Source of the DNA: an uncultured Alteromonadaceae bacterium
GTDB taxonomy: Bacteria; Pseudomonadota; Gammaproteobacteria; Enterobacterales; Alteromonadaceae
NCBI GenBank assembly: GCA_947503265.1
Contig: CANNDC010000009.1
Location: forward strand, 1-64,000
DNA length: 64,000 nucleotides
Direction: 5' to 3'
Every line of letters begins with the position of its first letter. The first letter of the stretch is position 1. Below are positions 46,217 through 57,124 of the stretch, piece after piece. The position numbers and the translations under genes are program-made. The notes under the pieces are model-generated. The model was not told the origin of the DNA and made no database searches. It worked only from the letters and a program-made list of their open reading frames with translations.

Positions 46217-48638
46217 TGGTTTAACCCGTGTAATCATTAGCAACGCCAAAATAATATTAGCAGCCTTTGTTGTTTTAGGAATTGTTGCCGCTTATTTTTC
46301 AACCCGTTTTAAAATCGATGCATCGGCAGATACCTTGCTGCTAAAAAACAATACGCTATACATTGAAACACAAGTGATGAATCAGCGTTTTGCCCCTGAA
46401 GAATATATATTGCTGGCCTACAAACCTAAGCAACATTCAGTGTTTAGTCAGCAAACTTTTGATGATATTGCCGCATTGAGTAAATCGTTACGGTCTCTAC
46501 CTCGAGTGAAATCGGTCAACCATATTCTTAACGTGCCGCTATTGTCTCAGGCTACTGATCTTAGTGCGGAAATTAACCCTGATGATTTTACGTGGGAAAA
46601 AAATCGATATTCGCCCAGTGTCATGACCAGTATTTTTGATTCTCATCCTCTTTTCACCGACTTGTTGGTCAATCGCGAACAGACGGCTACAGCAATCCAG
46701 ATCGTATTTGAGCAACACCAAGAATTGCTCGATATTCAAAATCAGATCACAGATATACAGAAAACCTTACTTGATGACACTGACGCTGCTCAAACTGAGA
46801 AATCACAAGAAAAATCGTTAACAGACGACCAGCAACAACAAATTGAAAGACTAAAGCAGCAAGCTGAACCTATAGAGGAAGAACTAAAACAACAGCGCCA
46901 ACAAGAAATTGACCAAATCTACGAAATAGCAGAAACATATACAGAGCGTGCCCATCTTTATTTGGGCGGGGCTTACGTGATTGGTCAACAGATGATCGAC
47001 ATTGTGCAAAGCGATTTGGTTATGTTTGGCAGTGCGATAGGCGCTGCCATTCTCATCCTTCTTTTTGTGTTATTCAGGCGAATACGTTGGGTGGTATTGC
47101 CAGTGGTATGTTGCTCCACGAGCGTGTTGTTGACAGTTGGTCTTTTTGGCCTGTTGGATATGCGAGCTACCGTTATTTCATCCAATTTTATCGCACTTCA
47201 ATTGATTCTGACCTTGGCAGTGGTTATTCACTTGATTGTCGAGTATCGACAGCGCCAAACGAAGCATCAAACTCAAGACCATCAGTCATTGCTAACACAG
47301 ACCTTTGAAAGCAAACTCAAACCATGTTTATACGCAGGAATTACCACCTCTGTGGGCTTCGCTTCACTAATTTTTAGCGGTATTCAACCCGTTGTTAGTT
47401 TCGGTTGGATGATGATAGTTGCCATGATCGTGTCCATTTCTGTAAGTCTGATAATGTTCCCGGCGATTTTATCTTTAGTACATAAAAAGCAGGAATCAGC
47501 GGAAAGCAAGTTGACGCAAGTTGCCGTCAATTTCTTCAAACAATGGGTAAACTCAAATCCTAGGTCTATCATTCTGGTCGGTATCGCAATTGCAGGGCTA
47601 GCTGTTGCAGGAATATTGAAGTTAGATGTTGAAAACAGCTTTTTAGATTACTTTAAATCCAGTACCCAAATTCACAAAGAATTGTCCTTTATTGATCAAG
47701 AATTTGGCGGCTCTACTCCCATGGATATCGTTTATACAATACCGGAAACCCAACGAGATGCGCAGTTAGAACTCACCGCAGAAACAGTGCAGACCCTACA
47801 GAAAATTCAAGCCGTTTTACAAAGCTATGAGTCGATGGGAAACACCACATCTGTCGTGAATTTCACAGAACTTGCCATGAAAATTAATAATGGAAAGCCT
47901 TTGACTGAATACGAATTGACGGCAATTTACCGATTGCTGGATGATTCACTTAAAAACAAGTTGCTTGGCGCTTATTTTGTACCTGAGCAGAATCAACTGC
48001 GAATAAGTTCGCGAATTCAGGACAGTACCGAGGGCTTTGATAGAGCCAAGTTTATGCAAAGCTTGCAAGCTGATTTAGCGACCATTGGCATCGAAAAATC
48101 TCAGTATAAGCTGACCAATTTATTTGTACTCTATCAAGACATTTTACAACGTTTGTTTTCCTCACAAATTTTGACCTTGGGGTTAGTTTTTGTTGCGTTA
48201 ACTTTAGTTTTATTGGCGATATTTAAGTCGATCAAAATTGCACTCATAGCTGTTATTCCGAATATTTTGACCACCTTAGTAATTTTGGGTGTCATGGGGT
48301 GGTTGGCTATTCCATTGGACCTTATGACTATCACGATATCCGCGATAGCCATGGGAATTGCGGTAGACGATACTATCCATTTTGTGCACCGCTTTATTGA
48401 AGAGAGAAACGCAAATTCCGCCGAATCAGCAATCGCGAATACCTTTGATAGTGTCGGATATGCTTTGTTTTACACTACGACAATTATTGCTATTGGTTTT
48501 GCACTTTTGAGTTTCTCAGATTTTGTACCCAGCATCTTGTTTGGCTTGCTAACCGCATTGGCCATGTTGGTTGCCTTGGTAACAGACTCAACCCTGTTAC
48601 CCGTGTTGTTGAAGAAATATATCAAACCACAAGAATAG
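46206..48638 (+). CDS. MMPL/RND-family transporter
   Basis: 810 residues in two similar halves, each with one membrane helix, a periplasmic loop domain and five membrane helices containing an SSD-like core (LQLILTLAVVIHLIVEYRQR; ITISAIAMGIAVDDTIHFVH). A coiled coil rich in Gln (about 195-235) is inserted in the first loop. Family members move lipids or hopanoids; with mlaA directly upstream and overlapping, an outer-membrane lipid role is likely. The start overlaps the mlaA 3' end, so translation is coupled. Confidence 0.85.
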   Translation: MKNSGLTRVIISNAKIILAAFVVLGIVAAYFSTRFKIDASADTLLLKNNTLYIETQVMNQRFAPEEYILLAYKPKQHSVFSQQTFDDIAALSKSLRSLPRVKSVNHILNVPLLSQATDLSAEINPDDFTWEKNRYSPSVMTSIFDSHPLFTDLLVNREQTATAIQIVFEQHQELLDIQNQITDIQKTLLDDTDAAQTEKSQEKSLTDDQQQQIERLKQQAEPIEEELKQQRQQEIDQIYEIAETYTERAHLYLGGAYVIGQQMIDIVQSDLVMFGSAIGAAILILLFVLFRRIRWVVLPVVCCSTSVLLTVGLFGLLDMRATVISSNFIALQLILTLAVVIHLIVEYRQRQTKHQTQDHQSLLTQTFESKLKPCLYAGITTSVGFASLIFSGIQPVVSFGWMMIVAMIVSISVSLIMFPAILSLVHKKQESAESKLTQVAVNFFKQWVNSNPRSIILVGIAIAGLAVAGILKLDVENSFLDYFKSSTQIHKELSFIDQEFGGSTPMDIVYTIPETQRDAQLELTAETVQTLQKIQAVLQSYESMGNTTSVVNFTELAMKINNGKPLTEYELTAIYRLLDDSLKNKLLGAYFVPEQNQLRISSRIQDSTEGFDRAKFMQSLQADLATIGIEKSQYKLTNLFVLYQDILQRLFSSQILTLGLVFVALTLVLLAIFKSIKIALIAVIPNILTTLVILGVMGWLAIPLDLMTITISAIAMGIAVDDTIHFVHRFIEERNANSAESAIANTFDSVGYALFYTTTIIAIGFALLSFSDFVPSILFGLLTALAMLVALVTDSTLLPVLLKKYIKPQE

Positions 48639-48718
48639 AGGCATAGCTGGTTACAAAATTAGTGGGCTAGAAGTTAACAGACTCATAAATATCGGGATAC
48701 AAATTAGCTGGTCACAAA

Positions 48719-48744
48719 TTACCCGGTTATAAAATACCGGGTAA
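48719..48744 (-). terminator. Hairpin spanning the hutU stop codon
   Basis: TTACCCGG (48719-48726), loop of ten bases, CCGGGTAA (48737-48744): a perfect 8-bp stem that includes the last hutU codons and its stop. Downstream on the minus strand is AATTTGTG, not a strong T-run. Probable end of the hutIHGU transcript. Confidence 0.5.
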
Positions 48745-50421
48745 ATTGAGTCCTTTCTCTTTGGCACACTCAATTGCCTCTTCATAACCTGCATCTGCAT
48801 GTCGCATAACGCCGGTTGCTGGATCGTTCCAGAGTACTCGGCCGAGTTTTGCTTTGGCGTCATCAGAACCGTCAGCTAAGATCACCATGCCAGAATGTTG
48901 CGAAAATCCCATGCCGACACCGCCACCGTGATGCAAACTCACCCATGTAGCACCAGATGCTGTGTTTAACAGCGCATTCAGCAAAGGCCAGTCAGAAACC
49001 GCGCTTGAACCATCTTTCATCGCCTCGGTTTCACGGTTTGGGCTAGCTACTGATCCACTATCTAAATGATCTCGACCTATGACGACGGGCGCACTCAACT
49101 CGCCTGATTTGACCATTTCGTTAAACGCCAGACCCAAACGATGTCTTTCGCCTAAACCAACCCAACAAATTCGCGCTGGTAGGCCTTGAAAAGCAATGCG
49201 ATCTCTTGCCATATCAAGCCATTGATGCAGATGTTTATCGTCTGGTAATAACTCCTTCACTTTTTGATCCGTTTTGTAGATATCCTCTGGGTCTCCCGAC
49301 AGCGCTGCCCAGCGGAAAGGCCCCACACCACGACAAAATAGCGGTCGGATATAAGCCGGTACAAAGCCGGGGAAATCAAAAGCATTTTTTAACCCTTCTT
49401 GCAATGCAACTTGACGAATATTATTGCCGTAATCCAAGGTTGGGATGCCTTGATACCAAAAGTCGAGCATGGCTTTGACTTGGATTTTCATTGATGCGCG
49501 GGCGGCAGCTTCAACTTCCTTAGGGCTCGATTTACGCTTCTCTTTCCATTCTTGCAAAGTCCATCCTTGTGGCAGATAGCCGTTAAGTGGATCATGTGCT
49601 GATGTTTGGTCAGTGACGATATCGGGTTTGACGCCTCGCTTAATAAGTTCAGGGAAAATGTCGGCGGCATTAGCACACAAACCAACGGTTTTAGCTTCTC
49701 CTGCCTTGGTCCATTTCGCTATCAAATCTAGTGCTTGGTCTAGCGTTTCGGCTTTTTCATCTAAATAACGAGTGCGTAAACGAAAATCGATACTTTTAGG
49801 GTCACACTCAATGGCAAGGCAACAGGCTCCAGCCATCGCTGCAGCAAGAGGTTGAGCCCCGCCCATGCCACCTAGCCCAGCCGTCAGTATCCATTTGCCG
49901 GTTAAATCACCTTGGTAGTGTTGTCGTCCGGCTTCAACAAAGGTTTCATAGGTTCCCTGTACAATGCCCTGACTACCGATATAAATCCAAGATCCAGCTG
50001 TCATTTGGCCGTACATCATCAGGCCTTTTTTATCTAACTCGTTGAAATGCTCCCAATTTGCCCAATGAGGCACAATGTTGGAATTGGCAATTAATACTCG
50101 GGGGGCATTAGTATGGGTGGTAAACACGCCAACTGGTTTTCCAGATTGGACTAACAAAGTCTCATCTTCATTCAAGTTTTGTAGCGTTTCTGCAATTCGA
50201 TCGAAGTCTTGCCAAGTTCTTGCCGCCTTGCCAATACCACCGTAAACAACCAGTTCTTCAGGGTTTTCAGCGACTTCTCGATCTAGGTTGTTATGCAACA
50301 TGCGATACGGCGCTTCGGTCGCCCAACTTTTACAAGTCAGTTGAGTTCCCCTTGGGCTTGTTATTTCGCGTTTTGTACTTTTACTTGTGGAATGCTTGGT
50401 CAAATTAGGATCTTGACTCAT
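48727..50421 (-). CDS. hutU: Urocanate hydratase
   Basis: Converts urocanate to imidazolonepropionate using NAD as an electrophile. 564 residues, standard. Features: the glycine-rich NAD segment [31 protein letters not shown], and the catalytic region [16 protein letters not shown] / [17 protein letters not shown]. Last gene in hutIHGU. Its start overlaps the hutG 3' end by 17 bp. Confidence 0.96.
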   Translation of the reverse strand: MSQDPNLTKHSTSKSTKREITSPRGTQLTCKSWATEAPYRMLHNNLDREVAENPEELVVYGGIGKAARTWQDFDRIAETLQNLNEDETLLVQSGKPVGVFTTHTNAPRVLIANSNIVPHWANWEHFNELDKKGLMMYGQMTAGSWIYIGSQGIVQGTYETFVEAGRQHYQGDLTGKWILTAGLGGMGGAQPLAAAMAGACCLAIECDPKSIDFRLRTRYLDEKAETLDQALDLIAKWTKAGEAKTVGLCANAADIFPELIKRGVKPDIVTDQTSAHDPLNGYLPQGWTLQEWKEKRKSSPKEVEAAARASMKIQVKAMLDFWYQGIPTLDYGNNIRQVALQEGLKNAFDFPGFVPAYIRPLFCRGVGPFRWAALSGDPEDIYKTDQKVKELLPDDKHLHQWLDMARDRIAFQGLPARICWVGLGERHRLGLAFNEMVKSGELSAPVVIGRDHLDSGSVASPNRETEAMKDGSSAVSDWPLLNALLNTASGATWVSLHHGGGVGMGFSQHSGMVILADGSDDAKAKLGRVLWNDPATGVMRHADAGYEEAIECAKEKGLNLPGIL

Positions 50422-51223
50422 TTTGAGACTCCTTAAAATTGAATAAAAATGCAGGTGTCAATTGGGCAAAAATTAAAGCAAGCACCTTTCTAAATTCACT
50501 TGCTTTGTCGGCTGCATAGGTAAATGGCCATTGTTCGGAAACCAGATAGCAATGCTGGGCGAGCTCCATCTGAATTGCATGCACGTTGTTTTCAGGACGA
50601 CCGTAGTGCCTCGTCGTCCAACCGCCTTTGAATCGACCGTTTACAACCGTGCGATAATTTGGAAATTGACGACACGCCTCTTCGACTATTTTAGTGATGT
50701 GCATATCACAACTACGGCCTGAGTTATCGCCAATATTAAAATCTGGCAACTTATCATCAAAAAGAAACGGAATTTCAGACCGGATAGAATGACAGTCGTA
50801 AAGGACTGCCATACCGTGAATGCCTTTTACGCGATCGATTTCGGCTTGCAACGCTTGATGATAGACGCAATGAAAATTTGATAACCGATGGGCAATGTCT
50901 TCTTTGCCGGGTGGCTTATTCCAGATTGGTTGATTGTCGAACGTAGTTAACGGGACCAATTCAGTGGTATTTTGCCCCGGATAAAGACTGGTTCCACTTG
51001 GATCTCTATTGGCATCGATCACGTAGCGGCTAAAATTCGCTCGCACTATGCTGACATTTTCAGCTAAGCCCTCGTATAACTTGGGTATGTGCCAATCAGT
51101 ATCGATTAATTTACGACCCGTCTGGTTTAAATTGGCATAGATATGGTCGGGAACATAGGTACCTGAGTGGGGCTGCCCAAGAATAATCGGGCTAGTACCT
51201 TGCACAATCTCAACCGGCTTCAT
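50405..51223 (-). CDS. hutG: N-formylglutamate deformylase
   Basis: Hydrolyses N-formylglutamate to glutamate and formate, the last step of the five-step pathway. 272 residues. PHSGTYVP (metal His), [32 protein letters not shown] and [18 protein letters not shown] are family blocks. It belongs to the formylglutamate amidohydrolase family and not to the arginase-like formiminoglutamase, which is consistent with HutF being encoded here. ATGA overlap with hutH. Confidence 0.95.
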   Translation of the reverse strand: MKPVEIVQGTSPIILGQPHSGTYVPDHIYANLNQTGRKLIDTDWHIPKLYEGLAENVSIVRANFSRYVIDANRDPSGTSLYPGQNTTELVPLTTFDNQPIWNKPPGKEDIAHRLSNFHCVYHQALQAEIDRVKGIHGMAVLYDCHSIRSEIPFLFDDKLPDFNIGDNSGRSCDMHITKIVEEACRQFPNYRTVVNGRFKGGWTTRHYGRPENNVHAIQMELAQHCYLVSEQWPFTYAADKASEFRKVLALIFAQLTPAFLFNFKESQNESRS

Positions 51224-52758
51224 CGATCATACCCAATTGGTGTCAGTCCAGAATCACTGGCCAAAAATGATGTGTGACTACTCACTAACTTGGTTAGAGA
51301 TTCAATGTCGACACTGACTATTCTGTCATCTACTAAGGGAGGACATACTTGCCTTACTGCCTTAATTACATCCTGCAATTTATAGCTGGTTTTTAGCGGG
51401 CTGCGAAGCTCGATTCCTTGCACCGCTGCCATCGCTTCTATGGCCAAAATTGCGGCTAGGTTGTGGTTCATTTCAAGCAATCTACGCGCCCCGTGACACG
51501 CCATAGATACATGGTCTTCTTGGTTGGCCGATGTGGGAGTAGAATCGATAGAACGCGGATTAGCTAGCGATTTATTCTCACTCATCAGGGCTGCTGACGT
51601 TACTTCTGCAATCATTAATCCAGATTTAAGACCAGGGTCAGGTGCTAAAAAAGCAGGCAAGCCAAAGCTCAACACTGGGTCGACTAATAAGGCAATTCTT
51701 CGCTGAGCAATACAGCCAATTTCCGATATAGCGATAGCCGTTTGATCTGCGGCTAGTGCAACGGGTTCCGCATGAAAGTTTCCACCTGAGAGTATGTTGC
51801 CATCGGACAACACCAGTGGGTTATCCGTGGCTGCGTTGGCTTCGATTTCTAATATTTTACCTACGTGTTGCAATTGATCTAAACAGGCACCGATAACTTG
51901 CGGTGCACATCGGAGGCAATAGGGGTCTTGTACTCTTTCATCACCCGTTTGATGGCTTTCTCGTATTTGTGACCCAGCTAATAATTCTCGCAATCGGCGG
52001 GCACTATTAATCTGTCCAGCATGCCCTCTGAGTTGATGGATTTCATCGTGGAATGGTGCACTAGAACCCATTGCAGCATCAATGGAAAGTGCGGTTGTGG
52101 TCAAAGAAAGGGTCGCAAGTTTCCACGCTGAAAAGAATCCTGCTAGTGCCAAAGCTGTTGAAGCTTGAGTACCGTTTAACAGTGCCAAACCTTCCTTCGC
52201 CTGCAGTTCGATAGGAGCAATACCTGCTTGTTGCATGGCTTGAATAGCAGGCATTCTTTGACCATCAAAAAAGACCTCGCCTTCTCCGATTAAGGTCGCT
52301 GCCATGTGAGCTAGTGGCGCAAGATCGCCAGACGCGCCCACTGAACCTTTTTCAGGGATCACGGGAATAATATTGGCTTTTACGAGATCTTGAAGCTGCG
52401 TGATTACGATGGGGCGAACACCGGATGCGCCTCTGCCAAGAGACAGGCATTTTAGCGCCATAATAAGTCTGACAATGTTGCTCGAAAGGGGATCACCAAA
52501 ACCTGCACAATGAGAGCGCACCAGATTTCGCTGAAGATCAATCAAGTGTGCTTGATCTATTTTTACTGAAGCAAGCTTACCAAACCCTGTATTGACGCCA
52601 TAAATGGTTTCATTGCTGTTTAGACTGCTAGCCAGTCGAGCCGCGCTTTTTTCTACCGCATCGAAGGCGTTTTGTTCAAGTTCAAAAGACGCTTCACTAT
52701 GAAACAGCCTTTCCAATTCTTGCAAAGTAGTTTTACCCGGATTCAAGACCATATTCAT
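51220..52758 (-). CDS. hutH: Histidine ammonia-lyase
   Basis: First step of histidine breakdown, releasing ammonia and giving urocanate. 512 residues. The MIO cofactor forms from Ala-Ser-Gly in [14 protein letters not shown] (about 142-144). Other blocks: [30 protein letters not shown] and [15 protein letters not shown]. Start ATG overlaps the hutI stop (ATGA). A second in-frame ATG two codons later is an alternative start. Confidence 0.97.
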   Translation of the reverse strand: MNMVLNPGKTTLQELERLFHSEASFELEQNAFDAVEKSAARLASSLNSNETIYGVNTGFGKLASVKIDQAHLIDLQRNLVRSHCAGFGDPLSSNIVRLIMALKCLSLGRGASGVRPIVITQLQDLVKANIIPVIPEKGSVGASGDLAPLAHMAATLIGEGEVFFDGQRMPAIQAMQQAGIAPIELQAKEGLALLNGTQASTALALAGFFSAWKLATLSLTTTALSIDAAMGSSAPFHDEIHQLRGHAGQINSARRLRELLAGSQIRESHQTGDERVQDPYCLRCAPQVIGACLDQLQHVGKILEIEANAATDNPLVLSDGNILSGGNFHAEPVALAADQTAIAISEIGCIAQRRIALLVDPVLSFGLPAFLAPDPGLKSGLMIAEVTSAALMSENKSLANPRSIDSTPTSANQEDHVSMACHGARRLLEMNHNLAAILAIEAMAAVQGIELRSPLKTSYKLQDVIKAVRQVCPPLVDDRIVSVDIESLTKLVSSHTSFLASDSGLTPIGYDR

Positions 52759-53966
52759 GAGGTTTGCTCCTTCGCAAGACGTTTAAACATTGGCGAACCA
52801 CCAACCCAGTATGATAATTCGGCAGGGTGTTCAAGATCCCAAACAACTAAATCACACTGCCGACCTTGTTTAATCACTCCGTATTGATCAGAAAGATTTA
52901 ACGCTTTGGCCGCATTTCGCGTTACACCCGCAAGCGCTTCTTCGGGCGTCATAGAAAATTCGATACAAGCCATATTCATGATGGTAAGAATTGACGAAAT
53001 AGGTGAGCTGCCCGGATTGCAATCTGTCGCAATGGCAATATCAACCTTGTGCTCACGCAAGTTTTGGATCGGCGGTAACTGGGTTTCTTTCAAGGTATAA
53101 AATGCGCCGGGCAATAACACTGCCACCGCACCAGAACCTGAAAATTCGGCAACATCAGTATCTGCTAGGTATTCCAAATGATCCGCGGATAGTCCATTGT
53201 AGCGAGCGCAAAGCAAGGCGCCTTTTTGATCAGATAGCTGCTCTGCGTGCAGCTTTATTGGCAAACCTAAGGCTTTTGCTGCTTTGAAAACGACTTCCAT
53301 TTGTGTAGCGGAAAACGCAAACTCTTCACAAAACCCGTCGACAGCATCGATAAGCCCTTCGGCAGCACCCAACTTCATGCCAGCAATGACAACTTCTTCG
53401 ATATAGTCATCTACTCTTTCTTTGTATTCAGCAGGAAGTGCGTGGGCTGCTAACCAAGTCGTGGTTACCTTGATTGGGCGCATTTCTGCGATTCTGCGAG
53501 CCACTCTCAACATCCGCAGCTCATCTTCAATGGTCAAGCCATAACCGGATTTTACTTCAATCACCGCAACGCCTTGACGAATAAGACTATCTACTCGTTT
53601 TAGGGCCTGGGTTAACAATGTTTCGTCCGAGGCACATCGAGTCGCCTTGACTGTAGATACAATTCCACCGCCTCGTTTAGCAATTTCTTGGTAGCTAACA
53701 CCGGTTAATCTTGCTTCGAATTCATTTGCACGGGTGCCGCCAAACACCAAATGTGTGTGGCAATCGATAAGCGATGGCGTGACTAGCCTGCCGGCCAGAT
53801 CTTCTGTTTTCAGCGCAGAGAAATGAGCAGGTAAATCAGAAGCTCTGCCAAGCCATGCTATTTGGCTATTTTGCACAACGAAAGTCGCATCACTAACTAG
53901 TCCGTAAGGCTTGTCACCTTGAACCATGGTTGCCACTGAACAATTCGTATAAACGCTATCTTGCAT
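52755..53966 (-). CDS. hutI: Imidazolonepropionase
   Basis: Amidohydrolase that opens imidazolonepropionate to N-formimidoyl-L-glutamate. 403 residues. Metal site [55 protein letters not shown] and [11 protein letters not shown]. The start was moved to 53966 ([10 protein letters not shown]), where AAGGTGG lies five bases upstream; a longer frame from 54041 would run through the divergent promoter region and into hutF. First gene of hutIHGU. Confidence 0.95.
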   Translation of the reverse strand: MQDSVYTNCSVATMVQGDKPYGLVSDATFVVQNSQIAWLGRASDLPAHFSALKTEDLAGRLVTPSLIDCHTHLVFGGTRANEFEARLTGVSYQEIAKRGGGIVSTVKATRCASDETLLTQALKRVDSLIRQGVAVIEVKSGYGLTIEDELRMLRVARRIAEMRPIKVTTTWLAAHALPAEYKERVDDYIEEVVIAGMKLGAAEGLIDAVDGFCEEFAFSATQMEVVFKAAKALGLPIKLHAEQLSDQKGALLCARYNGLSADHLEYLADTDVAEFSGSGAVAVLLPGAFYTLKETQLPPIQNLREHKVDIAIATDCNPGSSPISSILTIMNMACIEFSMTPEEALAGVTRNAAKALNLSDQYGVIKQGRQCDLVVWDLEHPAELSYWVGGSPMFKRLAKEQTS

Positions 53967-53996
53967 CTGCCACCTTGTTTTATCGCTTCTAATTGT

Positions 53997-54016
53997 TATT
54001 ATGTATGCACATAATA
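53997..54016. promoter_or_regulatory. Palindrome in the hutI-hutF intergenic region, candidate HutC operator
   Basis: TATTATGT-ATGC-ACATAATA, perfect 8-bp arms around four bases, in the 68-bp gap between the divergent hutI and hutF starts. GntR/HutC repressors bind such palindromes and hutC is the second gene of the plus-strand operon. The site would be positioned to block both promoters. Binding is inferred from position and symmetry only. Confidence 0.65.
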
Positions 54017-54034
54017 TAAGTGTGGTGGTGAAGA

Positions 54035-55438
54035 ATGGCAACCTCTATTTATGCAAAACAAGCGTTAACTTCACAGGGTTGGAAGGAAAACATCCGTGTT
54101 GAAATTGACGAAAAAGGACGAATTGCACAAATAGAGGAAGCCAAACCCCATTCTGATAACATTCCGGCAAGATTAGCTAGTGGGCCTGAACACAAAGTAG
54201 GGATATTGCTGCCGGCAATGTCAAACTTGCACAGCCATAGTTTTCAACGTGCCATGGCTGGATTAGCCGAGAGCAAAAGTACGCATTCCCATGATGACTT
54301 TTGGACTTGGCGAAAAGTCATGTACCGATTCCTTGACTTAATTACACCTGAAGATACCCAGGCCATAGCCGCGCAAGTGCAGATGGAAATGATAGCCAGT
54401 GGTTATGCCGCTTCGGCTGAATTTCATTATGTTCATCACGATCAAAATGGCAATCAATATGCTCAAATTGACGAGCTCTCTACTCGACACTTTAGCGCGG
54501 CATTGCAAAGTGGAATCGGCTATACCCATTTACCCGTTTTATACATGCAAGGTGGTCTAGATGGTCGGGGTTTGCAAGGCGGTCAATTGAGATTTGGGTG
54601 CAATTTAGATCAGTTCAACAGCCTCTATCAAAACCTTAAAGACAATATTAAGAACTTGCCGGAAGACGCCGTTTTAGGCGTGGCTCCTCATTCATTAAGA
54701 GCAGTGACCAAGCAGGGTCTGGAAGCCTGTATTGCGCTAGCATCTGAGGGCCCAATTCACATTCATGCTGCAGAACAAATCACCGAAGTACAAGAAGTTA
54801 CTAACGCTCTTGGCGCACCACCTATTCGCTGGTTGTTAGACAATATGCCAATAGATAAACGCTGGTGTTTAATTCATGCAACGCATATGAATAACAGCGA
54901 AATTCGTGACTTTGCTTTGTCAGGTGCTGTGGCGGGTTTGTGCCCTATCACAGAAGTGAATTTAGGTGATGGAATCTTCGCTGCCAACCAATTTCTAATG
55001 CAGGGTGGGTATTTTGGAATAGGATCAGATTCCAACGTGAAAATTGCCCTTAGTGAAGAGTTGCGCATGCTAGAAGTTTCGCAGCGCTTACGGGATAAAA
55101 AGCGTCTAGTTTTGTGTGACGATAGAATTCGTTCAAATGGTCGATTTTTATATGAACAAGCAGCCGTGGGTGGCGCAAGAGCGTTGGGGCGAAATGCAGG
55201 GAAAATTGAAGTAGGAATGTTAGCAGACTTGGTTGCACTCGATGAAAATCACCCTTCTATTGTGGGTTTAAAAACTGATCAGATACTAGATACATGGATA
55301 TTTTCATGCAACGATAACCTTGTACATGAAGTCTGGGCTGCCGGTAGGCATGTTTTGCAAGGAGGAATACACTTCCAGCAAGATCACATTTCAGGTCAAT
55401 TCCTTAAAACTATTAAAAAACTAAGAAGCGCCTTATGA
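54035..55438 (+). CDS. hutF: Formimidoylglutamate deiminase
   Basis: Deiminates formimidoyl-glutamate to formylglutamate and ammonia, feeding HutG. Amidohydrolase superfamily, 467 residues. Blocks: LLPAMSNLHSHSFQRAMAGL (metal His), DDFWTWRKVMYRF, SAEFHYVHHDQNG, GVAPHSLRAVT, IHIHAAEQ, WCLIHATHMN and GIGSDSNVKI. The ATG follows GGTGG five to seven bases upstream. hutC overlaps its stop (ATGA). Confidence 0.95.
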   Translation: MATSIYAKQALTSQGWKENIRVEIDEKGRIAQIEEAKPHSDNIPARLASGPEHKVGILLPAMSNLHSHSFQRAMAGLAESKSTHSHDDFWTWRKVMYRFLDLITPEDTQAIAAQVQMEMIASGYAASAEFHYVHHDQNGNQYAQIDELSTRHFSAALQSGIGYTHLPVLYMQGGLDGRGLQGGQLRFGCNLDQFNSLYQNLKDNIKNLPEDAVLGVAPHSLRAVTKQGLEACIALASEGPIHIHAAEQITEVQEVTNALGAPPIRWLLDNMPIDKRWCLIHATHMNNSEIRDFALSGAVAGLCPITEVNLGDGIFAANQFLMQGGYFGIGSDSNVKIALSEELRMLEVSQRLRDKKRLVLCDDRIRSNGRFLYEQAAVGGARALGRNAGKIEVGMLADLVALDENHPSIVGLKTDQILDTWIFSCNDNLVHEVWAAGRHVLQGGIHFQQDHISGQFLKTIKKLRSAL

Positions 55439-56127
55439 CAAAACAGTCTCACAATACCGTGCGACAATCCATGCAAGAACGAATTGAAACCGGCGAATGG
55501 GCTCTAGGCGGCTTGATCCCGGGTGAAATAGAACTGGCTGAAGAATACGGTTGCGCTAGAACCACCATCAATCGTGCACTACAAGCTTTGGCCGACGCTG
55601 GCATGCTGGTGAGGAAACGAAAAGGCGGTACACGCGTGTGCAATATGCCAGTGCGTCAGGCTAAATTTAGTATTCCTGTGGTGCGGGAACAAGTTGAAGC
55701 TATGGGCAGTCAATATCGGCACAGGGTTCTGGTTAACACTAAAACTACGCCGCCTACTTCAATTGCAACTCGTTTGAATATTTCGGATTCTGATAAGGCG
55801 TTATACATTGAAACCGTCCACCTTGCCGACGACAGACCATTTGCTTTCGAAAGCAGATGGATCAACCTGAAAGCCGTGCCCAATATTGTTGATGCCCCTT
55901 TCAAGGATATCAGTGTTAATGAATGGCTTATTCGTTCAGTACCGTTTTCAAATGGAGATGTGATTTTTTCTGCAATCAATGCCGATGAGAAGATCGCAGA
56001 TTGCATTGAAGCGGAATCGGGAACGGCTGTGTTTGTCGTCGATCGTACCACCTGGTACAAAGAAGAATATATCACCACACTAAAGCTCTACTACAAACCC
56101 GGATTTCAGCTTTACACTCGGTTTTAA
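55435..56127 (+). CDS. hutC: Histidine utilisation repressor, GntR family
   Basis: 230 residues: winged helix-turn-helix (about 10-70; LAEEYGCARTTINRALQALA) followed by a UTRA effector domain (about 88-225; LNISDSDKALYIETVHLADD, RTTWYKEEYITTLKLYYKPG) that binds urocanate in HutC homologues. It overlaps hutF (ATGA) and probably represses both hut operons through the palindrome at 53997-54016. Confidence 0.93.
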   Translation: MTKQSHNTVRQSMQERIETGEWALGGLIPGEIELAEEYGCARTTINRALQALADAGMLVRKRKGGTRVCNMPVRQAKFSIPVVREQVEAMGSQYRHRVLVNTKTTPPTSIATRLNISDSDKALYIETVHLADDRPFAFESRWINLKAVPNIVDAPFKDISVNEWLIRSVPFSNGDVIFSAINADEKIADCIEAESGTAVFVVDRTTWYKEEYITTLKLYYKPGFQLYTRF

Positions 56128-56192
56128 GCATTAACTGCGTATTTTTTCTGCTACATTAACCACGTCAATTAAAAAAATTGAGGGGTTGAGCT

Positions 56193-56975
56193 ATGAATTC
56201 GTTGAGAACCGTATTAATTACCGGTGCATCTGAAGGTATTGGTCGCAGTTTCGCTGAAACCTTTGCGAAGCAAGGGCACGAGCTAATTTTAGTCGCCAGA
56301 AATCAACAAAAACTTAACGAACTTGCCATGTCTCTTGATGCTAAACATGCCGTAACCTGTCACGTTTTCCCCATGGATTTATCAACCAGAGAGTCGGCAA
56401 AAACTTTGTTTGAACAAGTTCAAGGGGCCGGCCTAGCGGTCGATATTTTGGTGAATAATGCCGGTATGATGCAAGTAGAAGACTTACACCAAGCCAACTC
56501 AGATACCCTCAACAACCTAATCCAATTAAACGTGCAAAGCTTGGTCAACATGACCCAAGAATTTGTGGGTCCCATGATAACAAAAGGTGCTGGGCGAATT
56601 CTAAACGTCGGTTCCATTGCTAGCTTTATGCCTACTCCAGGATTCAGTGCATACGGCGCCAGCAAAGCGTTTGTTTTGTCATTTAGCGAAGGGATCTCAC
56701 AAGAGCTAAAGGGTACAGGGGTAACTGTTACTTGCGTGTGTCCTGGGATGACAGAGACCAAAATGTTGAGTCATGCTGATGGCTTAGAGAAGTACATACC
56801 CGGTTTTATGAAAGCTGATCCTAATGTACTGGCTGACGAGTCATATAAAGCCTTGATGAAAGGTGATGTGGTGTTCTTAGATAAAATTGCCAATAAGCTG
56901 TTGGTCCAATGGGCCACCCACTATCCGCGATGGATGGTAAGAGGCGTCAATGGACTCTTTGGTCGATTTAAGTAA
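56193..56975 (+). CDS. Short-chain dehydrogenase/reductase
   Basis: 260 residues, classical SDR. Nucleotide-binding TGASEGIGRSFAETFA (residues 10-25), NNAGMMQVEDL, Ser in LNVGSIASFMP and the catalytic Tyr-Lys in YGASKAFV. The family includes general ketone/aldehyde reductases such as DltE/YbbO-like proteins, and the substrate cannot be told. It follows hutC by 65 bp but is probably separately expressed. Confidence 0.88.
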   Translation: MNSLRTVLITGASEGIGRSFAETFAKQGHELILVARNQQKLNELAMSLDAKHAVTCHVFPMDLSTRESAKTLFEQVQGAGLAVDILVNNAGMMQVEDLHQANSDTLNNLIQLNVQSLVNMTQEFVGPMITKGAGRILNVGSIASFMPTPGFSAYGASKAFVLSFSEGISQELKGTGVTVTCVCPGMTETKMLSHADGLEKYIPGFMKADPNVLADESYKALMKGDVVFLDKIANKLLVQWATHYPRWMVRGVNGLFGRFK

Positions 56976-56999
56976 CTGGTACTATCTTTAAGTTATTAG

Positions 57000-57122
57000 G
57001 GACTGTTTAACTTTGTTCATAAATTATGCAGTCGGCAATTTTTTAGCCAGACAATCACAAGTGAATGTAGTTTGGTGGTTCCAAATAAGTGAATTTGTGG
57101 GCAGTATGGCTGAAAAATGGCC
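57000..57122. repeat. Hairpin-forming intergenic element, related to the folK-panB element
   Basis: ACTGTTTAACTTTGTTCATA... opens like the element at 5956 (GCTGTTTATCTTTCATATTA), and GTAGTTTGGTGGTTCCAAAT parallels GTGGTTTGGTTATTCCAAAT there. Internal imperfect arms GGCAATTTTTTAGCCA and TGGCTGAAAAATGGCC could fold. It fills the space between the convergent SDR and VTT genes, where it could also act as terminator. Confidence 0.5.
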
Positions 57123-57124
57123 AC

